A stretch of 64,000 bases of DNA. Origin: Nothophaeocryptopus gaeumannii. Taxonomy: Eukaryota; Ascomycota; Dothideomycetes; Mycosphaerellales; Mycosphaerellaceae. Shown here one piece after another: positions 41,921-53,300 of this stretch. The notes under the pieces were generated by a model that was not told where the DNA came from, made no database searches, and was given only the letters and a program-made list of their open reading frames with translations. Both the position numbers and the translations under genes were made by a program. The stretch spans positions 620,001 through 684,000 of the forward strand of contig JASISA010000036.1 of assembly GCA_031771865.1 (NCBI GenBank), in the 5' to 3' direction. Each line of letters opens with the position of its first letter. Within the stretch, counting starts at the first letter, position 1.

Positions 41921-43008
41921 ATGGAAGTTCGCCCTTATGCTGTAGTCGTACAAGCCGATCTGGACGGCGACATCCTCATCATGTACAACAAGTACGAAGA
42001 AAATGCGCAGCCCGAGAAGTAAGAGTTACAGAAAGTTCTGACTAGTCGCTTCGTATGCTGACAATACTCAGACGCGCAGTTCAGGTATCATTTGCTCAGC
42101 TGTGCAGCGCTTCGCCTAAGTTTGCCGCTTGACTAGCTCCTGCTCGCCGACTAGACAAGATTGATTACGAAGGTGGAGATGGAGACGGCTTTGCGCTGCT
42201 TGTCTGTGTCATTCGAATACCATTCTTCAATCTGCTTCGCGAGATGAGAATCAGTGAAATCGTTGATATGGCCAAGGCTGCCGTGAAGCTTGATTGCCAG
42301 GAGCACGTCAAGGAGCACGCGCGCATCGCGCTGCTGGAGCTCCAAGATACGAACGATGCCCAGATCTTGGGCCATATCTTATCAATCTCGTGGTATCTGG
42401 ACCTGGAGGAGATCTTTGCTTCGAGTTGCAAGCGCATGGTTGAGGATACCTACCTCTATGTCGATCTCAGGTATCCTCGAGCTATGCATGAAGTCGCTGA
42501 CGATGAGAAGCTATCGAGTGTTTTCAGTAAGTCTTGCTCTAATAGATTGATTCTCCATAAAGACTGACCAGTCACAGCATCTCTCTCTGAAGCCCGCAAA
42601 TCCAACTGGTCCCTCTTAGCTGCCGCCATCCACAGAACCCAAACCATGTTGGCCCATGCTCGAGACTGGTATGGCCAGAACTGCTCACCAGAATGCATCG
42701 CCGCGGAAGTCTCAAGCTACGAGGCCCGCGACTTCATACGTGACAAGGGACTGGAATTCGAAGTCGAGCACAACATGTCGTGGCTAAACTTTCGTAGAGC
42801 CATGGAAGCCGTAGACTCGTTCCCGAAATTTCTTTTTTCGGATCGCTACGGGCCTTGTGGTGAATGGTGTAGCTACCACAGGCTGGAAAAGGGCATTGTG
42901 CAGGACTTGCAGAGAGTCAAGGAGGATGTAACTTTGCAGTTTCCGTATCCATCACAAAGTCTGAGATACCACAAGCACGGCAAAGGACCGGTTTCTGTTC
43001 AAGACTAG
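41921..43008 (+). CDS. BTB/POZ domain protein with in-frame TGA
   Basis: Rebuilt exons 41921-42018, 42072-42526 and 42578-43008 with good introns (GTAAGA...ACTCAG and GTAAGT...CACAG). The protein starts MEVRPYAVVVQADLDGDILI and follows a BTB pattern: LCSASPKFAA, then IDYEGGDGDGFALLVCVI, then ISEIVDMAKAAVKLDCQEHV, with a C-terminal helical half. Between the first two blocks lies an in-frame TGA at 42130-42132. An alternative intron (42085-42159, GTATCA...CAAG) would bypass it while keeping frame but would delete the conserved LCSASPKFAA block. Many Dothideomycetes carry large, rapidly decaying BTB families acting as Cullin-3 adaptors or of unknown role, so a pseudogene is plausible. Confidence 0.6.
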
Positions 43009-43663
43009 AGAAGACTGGACTTCACTGGGCAAGAGAGCATGGGATACAATTGGGTCACATAAGGCATGTGTGTTGAAAGCGGTGCTATGAGGCGCCCATC
43101 TGGACTTCGAGTAATGCCTGTGGTGCATCTCGCTGGGAGGGACAAACCCTAGAGAAGCTTCCAGTCCTAGGATGGACTCGAGTTTGTATCATTGAGAAAT
43201 TTGGTCGATGTGGCTTCGGCAAGTCCTTTCAGCAAAGAGCCCCCGTACTCCATACTGGGCAAACGAGCGACTATAGAACCGGCATCACTTTATGTAGCGC
43301 GGATGTCGTCAACACTCCATTACAGCTCAATGGATCAACGTCTCACTGTACTCGGTCGGCTCAATTATCTGCTATTTCTCCCTCAAGTTTGCGACCTATA
43401 CGAGCGGTTGACATTCCTCACTGTAACTATCCAAAGAAACATAAGTCCTCCCACCCGACGGCGGCTCACTCTGCGTAACAGCCAAATTCATATTCCCCAA
43501 ATGCCTGTCAAAGTATTCGGCAGCTGCGCAAACGTCAAGTACGTCTTAATCGCCTTGTTGGAGACAAAGCCTCAGGGTCTGCATAGGAAGTATGAGGTAG
43601 GGCGGGAAGCTCGTTACCCTCAAATACTATTACATATCTACAGCATACCTTCTGACTTTATAT
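43009..43663. other. Intergenic region, convergent 3' ends
   Basis: 655 bases. A 171-codon plus-strand frame begins at 43192 and overlaps the GH63 3' end, but its composition is unremarkable and it has no domain. Treated as non-coding. Confidence 0.4.
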
Positions 43664-46242
43664 CTACAATTCATCATGCCCACCCTTGCCAGCCAAATCA
43701 GACATAGCCATAATCTTCACAACCAAACTAGTCCAGCCCGTGAAATGCTGAGTCCTCTGACCAGCGCCTGTCTCGGGATTATATTGCTCCCACGCAAAGC
43801 CCGTTTCCAGCCAAGAACTATACACGGTGTTGACGAGGTTCTTGCGGAGGGAAGAGTACATAGTCGCGGCGCGCTTTTGGTGAGCACCTTTAGTGGTGCC
43901 GATGTTCTGGGAAGATGTTAATGGCTGAGGCCGGGGGGGAAGAAGAGAAGATTGTGGGTGGGTTTTACTTACGTAGAGCTCCTTGACAATCAGGTAGTTC
44001 ATGTTCATCCAGACCGGGCTTCGCCAGTAATTCTCATCGGTCCCGTAGTTTTCATCACTCTTGCTCAAACTGCGGATTCCATGAGGACTCCACAGTTCGT
44101 CTTCATTAGCGATCATGTCGAGGACGTCTTTTAAGTGCGAATGTTCTGGGCCGACAAGACCAGCCATGAATGGGAACAAGCTGATGTAGCCCTTGTGGCA
44201 GACGTGTACGCTCTCTTCGTAGTCGTCGACGGTAGTGTCGCAATAGGTCTTGTGCTCCTCGGACCAGTGCAGATCATCGACGTTGTGCTGAATGGCTTCT
44301 ACGATCTTTGCGTACTTGGCTTCGTCTTCTTTCTCGCCCAGGAAACTCGCGATGCGGTGGATATTGCGGCTCATGATCCCCATCCAGCTGAACAGGTCGA
44401 CGTGTAGCTCACCAGGGTGCGGTGGCTGCGCCCGTGGATAGTCGTCAAGGCCGGACGTGAGGATGTGTCGTGGCGTTCTACCACGCCATCTATAACCTTC
44501 TTTTGAGCTGAAAGCGTCTCGCTCGTACGATTTCAAGTCACCCCACTGGGTTTTGCGGTACCACTCGAAGTTCCGTTCGAGAAGAGGGTATAGTCCCTTC
44601 AGCCATGCCTTGACAGTTTCCGGCGAAGCAACGACATGACCAGCAACGTTGCCCAGGGTCTGCTGGTTGAGAGGAGCACCAGAGCCAGGTCTTCCCTCGA
44701 TCTTGTCAAGTAGCGCTTCAAGGACCATGAAAAGAGTCGGCGGATTGGCGTAATGAGGATACTGCACTTGAAACTCCTGGGGCACCTTGCTCCTGGCCTC
44801 CGATCCGAGAATCTGTTCGCGCGGAATCCAGCCGTCTTCGTCCATGGTGTTGTACCAGGAGCTGACAATTTGCATCACCACCTCGGTGTCCCAGTCCAAG
44901 ATGGGCAACAGGTGAAAACCTTCGTCCCACAGAAATCCTCGTGGAAAGAATGGCCGAGACGGAATAGATGTGAATAGCTCGTATGGGCCTTCAAGCTTCT
45001 GCTCGTTGCGACCTCGAGCCTCCTCAGCCTCCTGCCAGAAGCCCTCGTTCTCCTCCTCATACTCCGGTGCGTAAGAGCGATCGATGACCTGGTCACCGTA
45101 GAAGTAGCCGATGCCTCCGATCAGATTGCTGAAGAGGGATTTGCTGAATCTAAGCCATTTGGCATCGGTGAAGGGAGCTTGAGGCTTGTGAACTTCGAGG
45201 TATTTCTGCTCGAAAGAAGACAAGACTTGCTTAATGGCCTTGGTGAGGTCCTCGGAAGTGAGTTCTATCGTGAGTGTGGAAGGTGCAAAGAGGACGTCGA
45301 ATTCGAACGGTCCTTCAAAGACCTTCTGCACAATATGCGCATTACCCTGGCCTGGCTTGTTCTGCACGGTGTAAGTTTGCCATGGCGGTGGCATCTTTTC
45401 TTGGGTAAACTCCTCCACGTAACCGTCGATAGTAGTCTTCATCGAATTGAATAGAAGTGCTGCTTACCTTGTCAGAAATCAGCACCCCAGCAGGAGGCTC
45501 AAGAGATGCAGGTCGGCTCACCTTTCGTTTGCCAGAGTGCTTCCTCTGGCACTTGTAACGAATGCACAAAAGTATGGTCTAAAGGCTTGCTCTGGTAAGA
45601 AGGATGCTTGTGAATGGGATGAGTGTTGCCTTGAGACTCAGTGAGGGTGATCTTGAAGTCGCCAAGATCGGCCTGCTGGCCACTCAAGACAACATCTCCT
45701 TCATACCCAAGCTCTTCTGCAGCATCAAAATCCTGCGGCTCTATACTGCCCAGACCTTCAACGCCAACAAAGAACCATACCGATGTCTTCATAGTGTCTG
45801 GACCACCGGTGCTGCCGTCTTTTGGCTCTGCGTCCTCTCTGGGCGTACCCTTGATCCGGGCACCCCATCCACCTCTTCCTTCATCGAATTTGACGAAGCT
45901 GGTCTCAATGTCTATGCCATTGCCTTTATCATGCACTGTCTGGATCCCGCCTGTTCTGGGGTCGTATGCATCCCATCCATAACCATCCATGTCCGAATGC
46001 TGCTCGCACGTCCAGCGTGTGTCATGTTGAACTGAAGTGAAGTCTTCTGCGCGAGACCATAGTACACTCGTAAAGATCGATTTGGGAACCCTGGGCCGAA
46101 TGCCGAAGTATAGATTGGGCTTGTAAGGACCCCAGAGCAAGCTGTCGTTGGAAGCTTTGCTGAAGACAGAATGATCTTGTGCTGCGGCTAGCACAGCACA
46201 AGTTGAGCCCAGCAAGGCGCTGATGCCCATGTGCTTCACCAT
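43664..46242 (-). CDS. CWH41: Mannosyl-oligosaccharide glucosidase (glucosidase I, GH63)
   Basis: Exons 46242-45522, 45459-43973 and 43906-43664 join to 816 residues, the usual family size. Intron 1 (62 nt, GTGAGC...GTAAGCAG) and intron 2 (66 nt, GTAAGT...CCCAG) are clear; intron 2 is a multiple of three with no stop, so unspliced RNA would add 22 residues. The N-terminus MVKHMGISALLGSTCAVLAA is a signal peptide or anchor. Family blocks include LLWGPYKPNLYFGIRPR, FPRGFLWDEGFHLLPI, the HVDLFSWMG segment and LWSPHGIRSLSKSD. The enzyme removes the outermost alpha-1,2-glucose from N-glycans in the ER lumen, the first trimming step after transfer. Confidence 0.94.
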
Positions 46243-46476
46243 CGTTGTCAAATGTCGATGGAAGGACAAGATTCCCCAATGAGAAGGAAGCTGTTCACTC
46301 CACGAGGCCACGTTGAAGCTCCACAACTTTTGTTGGTCTCCAGTCAGCCCTACGCACGGACTAAGAGAGCTTATTTGCGGCTTTCATATGACTTCCGCTT
46401 CAACCTGCGTGCTACATACACCCTCGACTACGACATCGCCTTTCCAGAAACATCGTGACTCTACGAACCAGTCACC

Positions 46477-47235
46477 ATGGATCTGCTCCAAACCGTCCGG
46501 AAGGAGGGCTCCCGTGGCGGCGTCAACTTCTCATGGGACGATGTCAAATCCTCCTCCCGCCGGGAGACCTATCTCGGCCACTCATTGATGGCACCCGTCG
46601 GTCGATGGCAGCAGAACAAGGACCTCTCCTGGTACGCCAAAGCCGACGACGCAGATCTCACGCCCGAAGAGCGAGCAGAAAAGGAAGCGGAGCGCAAGCG
46701 CGAGGAGATGCGAAAAGTCAAAGAGGCGGAAGAGGATGCCATGGCGCGAGCGCTTGGACTGCCCGTGCCGGATCGGACGAATGCAAATAATGAGCCGCTC
46801 GGGGAGGGGAAGGTCAGTCAGAAGGAGGTGAATAAGGCTTTGAAGGAAGCGCTGGGAGACGATGAGGAGGAAGAGCGGGCGAAGGGTCTGGGCTCGAAAG
46901 AGAAGAAAGAGCACCGACATAGCAGACGAGATCGCAGCAGGAGTCGGGATAGGCGGCGGAGGCATGAGGATGACAACAGAGAACACAGAAGACACCGTCG
47001 GTCAAGGTCGAGGTCTGGCGAGCGAGAACAGGGAAAACACAGGCGGCGCCATCGGCCATGGTCACGTTCGAGGGATCGAAAGCATCGGGATCCAAACAGA
47101 GATAGGAATGACGAGCGACACCGAAGACGGAGAGACGAGGAAGAGCGGCCCAGGAGCCGCGATAAGCGACGTGAAAGACCTCGTTCGAGATCACCATACG
47201 AGAATCGCTGCCGACGCAGAGATGATTCACGATGA
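46477..47235 (+). CDS. MMtag (multiple myeloma tumor-associated 2-like) domain protein
   Basis: 252 residues, single exon. The N-terminal 55 residues, with GGVNFSWDDVKSSSRRETY and YLGHSLMAPVGRWQQNKDLS, match the MMtag domain found in animal MMTAG2 and fungal homologs. The middle is an acidic/basic helix rich in Glu and Arg, and the C-terminal 110 residues are RS/RD/RE-rich (RDRSRSRDRRRR), typical of nuclear proteins linked to RNA processing. Function in fungi is unknown. I first considered a Cwc25-type splicing factor because of the N-terminal WDDVK and the RS tail, but the GHSLMAPVGRW block fits MMtag better. It is head-to-head with the GH63 gene, 234 bases apart. Confidence 0.8.
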   Translation: MDLLQTVRKEGSRGGVNFSWDDVKSSSRRETYLGHSLMAPVGRWQQNKDLSWYAKADDADLTPEERAEKEAERKREEMRKVKEAEEDAMARALGLPVPDRTNANNEPLGEGKVSQKEVNKALKEALGDDEEEERAKGLGSKEKKEHRHSRRDRSRSRDRRRRHEDDNREHRRHRRSRSRSGEREQGKHRRRHRPWSRSRDRKHRDPNRDRNDERHRRRRDEEERPRSRDKRRERPRSRSPYENRCRRRDDSR

Positions 47236-47326
47236 ACGAGTATACTGTCGAGTAAAACCCTACTCTCTACCTACGGACATACTTCTGAGCGAGCGCCAGC
47301 GTTCGCAACACTGATGCCGGCTGTGA

Positions 47327-48543
47327 TCAAGAACTAGCTCCGACCCTCCAACCAACCTTGACTAGCGTCTCGCAGTTCTGCTCTGTCGAGTTCTTCACCA
47401 GATCTTGATCCAGTTGTACCTCATTCTTCGGGTATAGCACGATCACCGTGCTGCCTCCGTACAAGAAAGCACCCAAGCACTGGCCTCGCTGCACATCAGC
47501 GCCACTAACGATACCCTTGTTGTATTTGATACTTCCGACAAGCATTGCTCCCACAGCAATGACTACTACACTCGATCCAGTTTCTTTCCGCTTCAGCAGC
47601 ATGACGCTGCGCTTGTTCTCACAGAATACGTCCACAGTACCTGGTTCGTTGATCGCTTGTGGATTAACGGTGTAGTACGTGCCAGGAATGTCAGTAATAC
47701 CCTGAACAGTACCATTGACCGGAGAATGCCATCGGTGGTAGTCTTGCGGAGCCAGGCGAGCGATATTGATGGAGCCTCCGTCAAACTCCTTCGCTAGGTC
47801 GGCAGATCCTACCAGTTTCTCCAGTGCGAAGCCGAAGCCTTTGATCCAGTACTTGGTGGCAAGGTCGATCGTCGGGAAAACAGTAAGCCGACAATCAGCT
47901 GGGCTTGACACGACATGACTGTTGTCCGGCTCTGCAACAGGACGAGCATCGGATTTCAGTTCTCGCGCGAAGAAATCGTTGAAGGTCTTGTACTTCGTCG
48001 GGTCAGGCTCCTTCAGCTCAGCAAGACCAGACTGCAAATTGAAGGACTCAATGAACGGCTGAATGTGGTCGACACTTTCCGGGGCGTCGTACTGTTTGCC
48101 CATCTTGACGGATTGCTCTCGCAGCATATTTTGTGTCCGCTTCCAGTGGAGACCGGCTTCTTGTGCTGAGCCGTAGTAGAGGAGATGCATTCCAATCTGT
48201 ACAGATCAGCTGGGTCCCATATCAACAGTACAATGAGCTGGAGAGGTAAGCATACTCTCACGTAGATACTCATCTCCTCGAAATCCTTTTTCCCAGTCTG
48301 TCGATCAATCACATAGTTGCCCAAATGCCACGCATTCTCAAACTCCTCAAGACTAGTGTACGGGAAGAGCATCCGCATCCAGGCATGCGATTCAGGGTGA
48401 TCTGAGGGCGCGTGGATGTGGTCTTTAGGACTGCTTTGCTGACTTGTTTCTGCCTTGGTCGTGACCTGATCCAATGCCGTTTCGGCAGCATCGAGATGCT
48501 CGACTGGGAATGCTCCAGGTGCAGAAGATGGCGATCCTGGCAT
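47327..48543 (-). CDS. Phosphatidylserine decarboxylase proenzyme, soluble type
   Basis: Exons 48543-48262 and 48196-47327, 65-nt intron (GTGAGA...TACAG), 383 residues. Diagnostic blocks: FNDFFARELK, PADCRLTVF, DYHRWHSPVNG with the active-site His, and FLYGGSTVIVLYP, in which cleavage within GGST would create the pyruvoyl cofactor. The family form is usually LGST in the mitochondrial enzyme, while GGS[ST] is common in the other branch. There is no mitochondrial presequence, C2 domain or membrane helix; the N-terminus is acidic and Pro/Ser-rich. It should convert phosphatidylserine to phosphatidylethanolamine, or act on a related substrate, in the cytosol or at endomembranes. Confidence 0.9.
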
Positions 48544-49242
48544 GTTGAGATTGGTAAGGAAGTACTGAGGCTGTTTGCAGGTGATTCAATTGTGATCCGA
48601 GGATTGTGTAGGGATGTAAAGATGGGAGATAATGGCTAATGCAAGGCACGAGGGCAGGTTACGTGTGCATGGAGGCAGGAACTCCTGCCATTGATGTCAG
48701 AACCCTGGTCTCAGATTAAGCTCTCGCTAATCGAAGTGAGGGAAAGCTTGTTTTCCCGTGAAGACGACGTCACTTTTGTTGGCCATACGACTTCAGAGCC
48801 ATGATCAACGCTTGCACAAGCAACTGTCTTAAGAATTTATACTTCCTCGTGGACATCATTCAAACATCTGCCTACCATGTCAAAGTAGCGATAATCTCCT
48901 CGAAGCTCTGAAGCTGAAAGTCAGCTAGCCGCAAGACGGCGGAGTTCTCACCTGCCTCATTAAGACGACAGCTTCGCACACTAGCCACTGACAATATCGC
49001 TCCAGTATAATGCACGTTCTGCGAGAGGCCCCCCATTCCCCTACCTTTGACTGAGCGAGAGTAACAGCAAGACCTGTTTGAGATCTCTACCCTTGTCAGC
49101 TTTGGCCGCCGGCTGCATCGCCGCAGCTTCCTCGCCTCGCTTATCCTGCGTCGGTAACTTCTACGATTGTATATACACAAGGCTGACAGTAGAAACTGCC
49201 GTTCGTCAAGGACTTGCTCCACTATTAATATCTCATACCCCA
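48544..49242. promoter_or_regulatory. Divergent upstream region, PSD / amidase
   Basis: 699 bases between two head-to-head starts. Open frames run through it (including one in frame with the amidase from 49078), but the codons before 49243 look non-coding and the ATG at 49243 opens the conserved protein. No gene is supported. Confidence 0.4.
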
Positions 49243-50820
49243 ATGCCATCTTTCAACGTCTTAACCTCAACGGTCAAAGATGTCCTCCAGGGTTTGGAAG
49301 ACGGCAGCTTTACATCCAAGGACATCACGGCAAAGTACCTGGATCAGATCGAAGCTCACAACGACTATCTCCATGCTGTGATCCAAACCGCCGAACGTGG
49401 GGCGGTTTTGAAGCAAGCCGAACATCTGGACGAGAGGCGATCGAAAGGCGATCTTGTCGGCCCACTACATGGCGTGCCCATCTTGCTGAAAGACAACGTT
49501 GCTACTCATCCGTCCCTAGGGTTTGAAACGAGTTGCGGCAACTGGATCTTGAAGAACTCACGCCCGTCCAGAAATGCCCGCATAGTTGACAAACTCCTCG
49601 AGGCCGGGGCAATCTTGCTCGGAAAAGCCAATCTGTCCGAGTTCAGCTTCTGGAAAGGCGAAGGCTTGCCATGTGGTTGGTCGGCCGTGGGCGGGCAAAC
49701 ACAATCTGCATATGTGCGAGGTGGTGTTGATCCAAATGACACCTGGGCCGGACACAGCAGTCCCGGTGGTTCGTCTTCTGGCTCTGCTGTTGCCGTTTCG
49801 GCTGGGTTCGCACCGGTATCCATTGGAACTGAGACTGCTGGATCTCTCACGTTTCCAGCCAACAGAGCAGGGCTTTATACTATCAAGCCTAGCATTGGTC
49901 TGGTGTCTCCGGATGGGATTATACCAATTTCGCCGTTTTCGGACTCTGCTGGGCCGATGTGCCTCTGCGCTTCAGATTTGGCAATTCTGCTTGATGTGTT
50001 GGTTGAGGGCAGCTCGCCTGGCAGTCCATCTGGAGGCTATGTCAAAGCACTGACAACTTCTTGGGATGATCTTCGTGTAGCAACGCTGGATCCTATTGTC
50101 TGGAAGCACGAGCCAGAAATGGTGAAGCAGGAGCAAAGCGCTACTAGTAAGCTCCTGAAGTTGTCTCGACAGCCTCAGCTATAACTGACACTTACTCAGA
50201 TGCGTGAGGTAAATGCTGCATATGAGAAGATCTCAAAACTGGCCAAAAACTGCCACAGGAATGTCGAGCTCACGACCAAAGAGGAGATCGCGGTGGGGAG
50301 GGACCATCTTTACGACCTGTTTCATCTGGGCTTCAAAGAGGCGCTCGAAGGCTATCTGCACACGTTGCAAGAATCCGAAGTCCGAACGCTCGAGGAAATT
50401 ATCATCAAGAATCGTGAGCTCGGAAATAAGGAACTACCCCCCGGCTACGAAACGCAGTCAATCTTGGAGAAAGACGTCACATTCTCCATGACCAAAGAGG
50501 AACAAGAATCATCAATGGCGCGCATTAGATCAATGAGTCGCGAGAATGGCATCGACAAGATCTTGAAGAAGTACGACTGCGATGTCATTATCGGTCCTGC
50601 GGAGATTCCCATGAGCTACCTCGCGGCGTGCTCTGGCTATCCCATCGCGACCCTTCCGCTAGGCATACTCGATTTCAATGGACGACCATTTGGACTCACC
50701 GCGTTGGCGGGACAATATCAAGAAGCAAAATTGATCAGTCTAATGTCTGCTTGGGAAGCTACATTTCCAAAGAGAGTTCCGCCGCCGGCTTTAGTAGAGA
50801 AGCAGGCAGCTGCCAAATGA
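49243..50820 (+). CDS. Amidase-signature family hydrolase
   Basis: Two exons, the second from 50200 to 50820. The first starts MPSFNVLTSTVKDVLQ at 49243 and contains HGVPILLKDNVAT (catalytic Lys) and the signature SSPGGSSSGSAVAVSAG followed by GTETAGSL, supplying the cis-Ser and nucleophilic Ser of the Ser-cisSer-Lys triad. The best-looking intron (50147-50199, GTAAGC, CTGAC branch, ACTCAG) joins in the wrong phase and would hit a TGA at once. A weaker donor, GTGAAG at 50122, keeps frame (intron 50122-50199, 78 nt). Either the weak donor is used or there is a one-base lesion. The last exon ends SYLAACSGYPIATLPLG and a typical C-terminus. Amide or ester substrate unknown. Confidence 0.82.
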
Positions 50821-51238
50821 TACAATTGTCTCCTGCTTCGCCGCTTGTCTCAGTGAAATTGCTGGCGCTACCGATAGCTTTGGCGCGCTCGCCATCGCCG
50901 AGATCTTTGGTATCTCCGCTTTCATTTCTGAAGGATTCGACGTCGTCTGCTACTCCCGTACGTGCTTCTTGGGCCTGCAATTCAGATCTGTTGGTATAGT
51001 CCTCTGATACACCTTCGACGCGATCGAAGTCGGCTTCCTGGGATAAGCCTCGGCCGGTCATGTTGATAGTTTTTGCTTGCCAGTGTTTTCTACCGTATTG
51101 ATGCTCTTCAAAGTGCGGCTGATGGTTGCTGAAGATGTTGACAAGCAGAATACATCCTTTAAGCTTCCTCGAAGTGGCACAAATGATGTCGGTGATCCGT
51201 TACCACCACAGCACCTGAAGTCACCCGTACGACCAATA
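50821..51238. other. Intergenic region, convergent 3' ends
   Basis: 418 bases between the amidase stop and the end of the next minus-strand gene. A minus-strand Glu/Ser-rich frame overlaps the amidase end and has no recognisable domain. No gene is supported. Confidence 0.4.
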
Positions 51239-53097
51239 TCAAGTTTCGGCTTGCACAGGAAAAGCCGCAATGGCACCATCCTGGTCGTACTCTAATTCTG
51301 TCGCAATGTCGAACGTCAATCGTAGGTCCGCAAAGACAGCACCAGGACGGCGCGGATTGCACGAGGGTCTGACAAAGCCGCTCTGCATCCACACATAGAC
51401 GGGATCCGCCAGCTTCTCATTCCAGTTTGTTGCCCAAGGCAAGTTTTGGAGAATTTCCTTGAACTTGTTGAGAGACCAAATGTCAAGTTCCACTGCGACA
51501 TGCTGCATCGATTGCATCAGCCAACTCGGCATGTCGGTGCGTGATCTGACGCCGGTGAAACACTGCCTGAGCATAGCTGCCGCCAGGTTGAAGAGAGCCC
51601 ATAGGAGAGAGTCCAGTGAGCCCGAGCTCACTTTCCATTGATCTGCCAGATCCTTCGGTGACACATTTTCGATTTCTCCAGTAAGTTGCTCGACCAGATG
51701 GTCATGGATGCCAATGATCGGAGCAAACTGTCTTGTCGCACCCCATATTTGGATGGCAGCAGCAGTTATAAGTGCTCGTGAGATACTGTAAGGTTTGTCG
51801 TTGAAATTTTCCGTAGCTGCTTTCGATCTCAGCTCTGCCACAAGATACACAGCATCGTACGTAACATTCCAGGGAGCTACCCAGCCAACACCTACGGCTC
51901 GGGAATGGTTGTGTATCAAGCAGAGTTCATGCGTGCTTCTGAACAGCCGCTCCACTTGACCATTTGGCAATGCCGTCTTGGGTAACGATAGCGTACTAAA
52001 AGTTTCCTTGAGCTTGGCCTGATCTTGAAGACAGACAGGCAGTGCGTAGTCGGGGCCGTTAAAATCAGGATGCAGCCCATAAGGAAACATCGGTGGTCGA
52101 TCGTGAACTCCAGTAAGACGAAGATCGGCCCACACCATGAAGCTATCGCGGATTCTCAGCTGCAATGTCATGAGGTGGCATCAGGAAGTACGACTTACAG
52201 CCACAGAAAAGGAGGTATATTTGCGAGACGATGAGAGACGAGACCTGCGATGGCGTTTGCATGAGTTTCAGAGGCGTCGTAGTCTCCTTCGCCAAACGAG
52301 GCTTTGCAAAGTAGACATATTGTGGCGAGTACCGCAAAGCTTACAGCTCCGCCTTCGTCTGTTATTTTAATGCTTAGCAAGAGTCCTGTCAGCGTCGCGG
52401 AAAGCTCGCACTCACGTTGTAGGCCGCTCGCAACTAGGTGCATGGCTCTGCCTTTATGCACGAGGTACGACTTTGACTCAGCAGCAGACCTGAGGGCGGC
52501 TTCCTTCGCAGCAGCATAGGACATGAACATCTCCCCTAACGTGGCGTCATCCCTCGCGAAGTCCCAGAATCCATGGTTGAAATCTTGTCGGCATGCACTG
52601 ATCCAGTCGTTCCTTTCCACTGTGCCAGGATCGTAAGCGTGCCACCATGCGGCCTGGTATATCTGACTTTCGTCTCTGTTGATGAGGGCGTATGCCGGTA
52701 CCGGTACAGCTTTCCTAGTACCACTCGTGGACCTTGCGTGTGCACGCTTGCTTGTATGACGAGTCCTTTGACGAGTGCTGGGAAGGAGCTCTGACTGGCT
52801 GAGATCCACAGCTCCTGGGTGCTTATTTACCTTTTTGAGTTGTTGAAGGTCATTGCAGCGTCTGACAACCAGAGGTTTCTCTGAGTTTGTATCAGATTTC
52901 TGCGATGACAAGCCTGATTCGGCTAGTTTGATATCTGAATCCCTCTTGGAAAGATAATTGAGCATTACATGCTGTCGCCGGGCAGCAGCAGTTGCCTCAT
53001 CACACTTTTTCTGTCGCTTTTCATTCCAGTCAATCCAGAGAAGTTGGCCTTTGTTGCCCAATGGTGGTGAATACTCTTTGGAAGCAGGAGAAGGCAT
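51239..53097 (-). CDS. Fungal transcription-factor-like protein without zinc cluster
   Basis: Exons 53097-52416, 52358-52199 and 52154-51239 give 585 residues. Intron 1 (57 nt, GTGAGT...AACAG) is a multiple of three and open, so it may be retained; intron 2 (44 nt, GTAAGT) only keeps frame if it ends at GCTGAG, five bases after a better CAG, so the splice is uncertain. The N-terminus is basic with KRQKKCDEATAAARRQH, as in C6-like regulators that have lost the Zn2Cys6 cluster, and the middle (FAVLATICLLCKASFGEGD, THANAIAGLVSHRLANIP, IRDSFMVWADLRLTG) matches fungal TF effector regions. Nuclear regulator by inference; no DNA-binding domain is visible. Confidence 0.6.
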
Positions 53098-53300
53098 TGC
53101 TGATGAGTTGCTCAATTGGTGAGGACATCTTGCACGGGCAAAGATCGAGTGCCGTATTTAAGACGATAGCCCTGTCCGCTCTGCCCCTGTGCCTCTGTGG
53201 AGTCCTTAGATGGTAATAGTGAGGCTGAATCGGATGAAGCGTGAGTGGTTGAAGGACACGCCTGACAACATCTCTTGGCTCATCGGCTGTCCAGGCATGC

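Noticed and set aside
43192..43707. 171-codon plus-strand frame
   Set aside because: Overlaps the GH63 3' end, no recognisable domain, ordinary for random sequence of this composition.
48872..49249. 125-codon minus-strand frame upstream of the amidase
   Set aside because: Overlaps the amidase leader, basic and without a domain.
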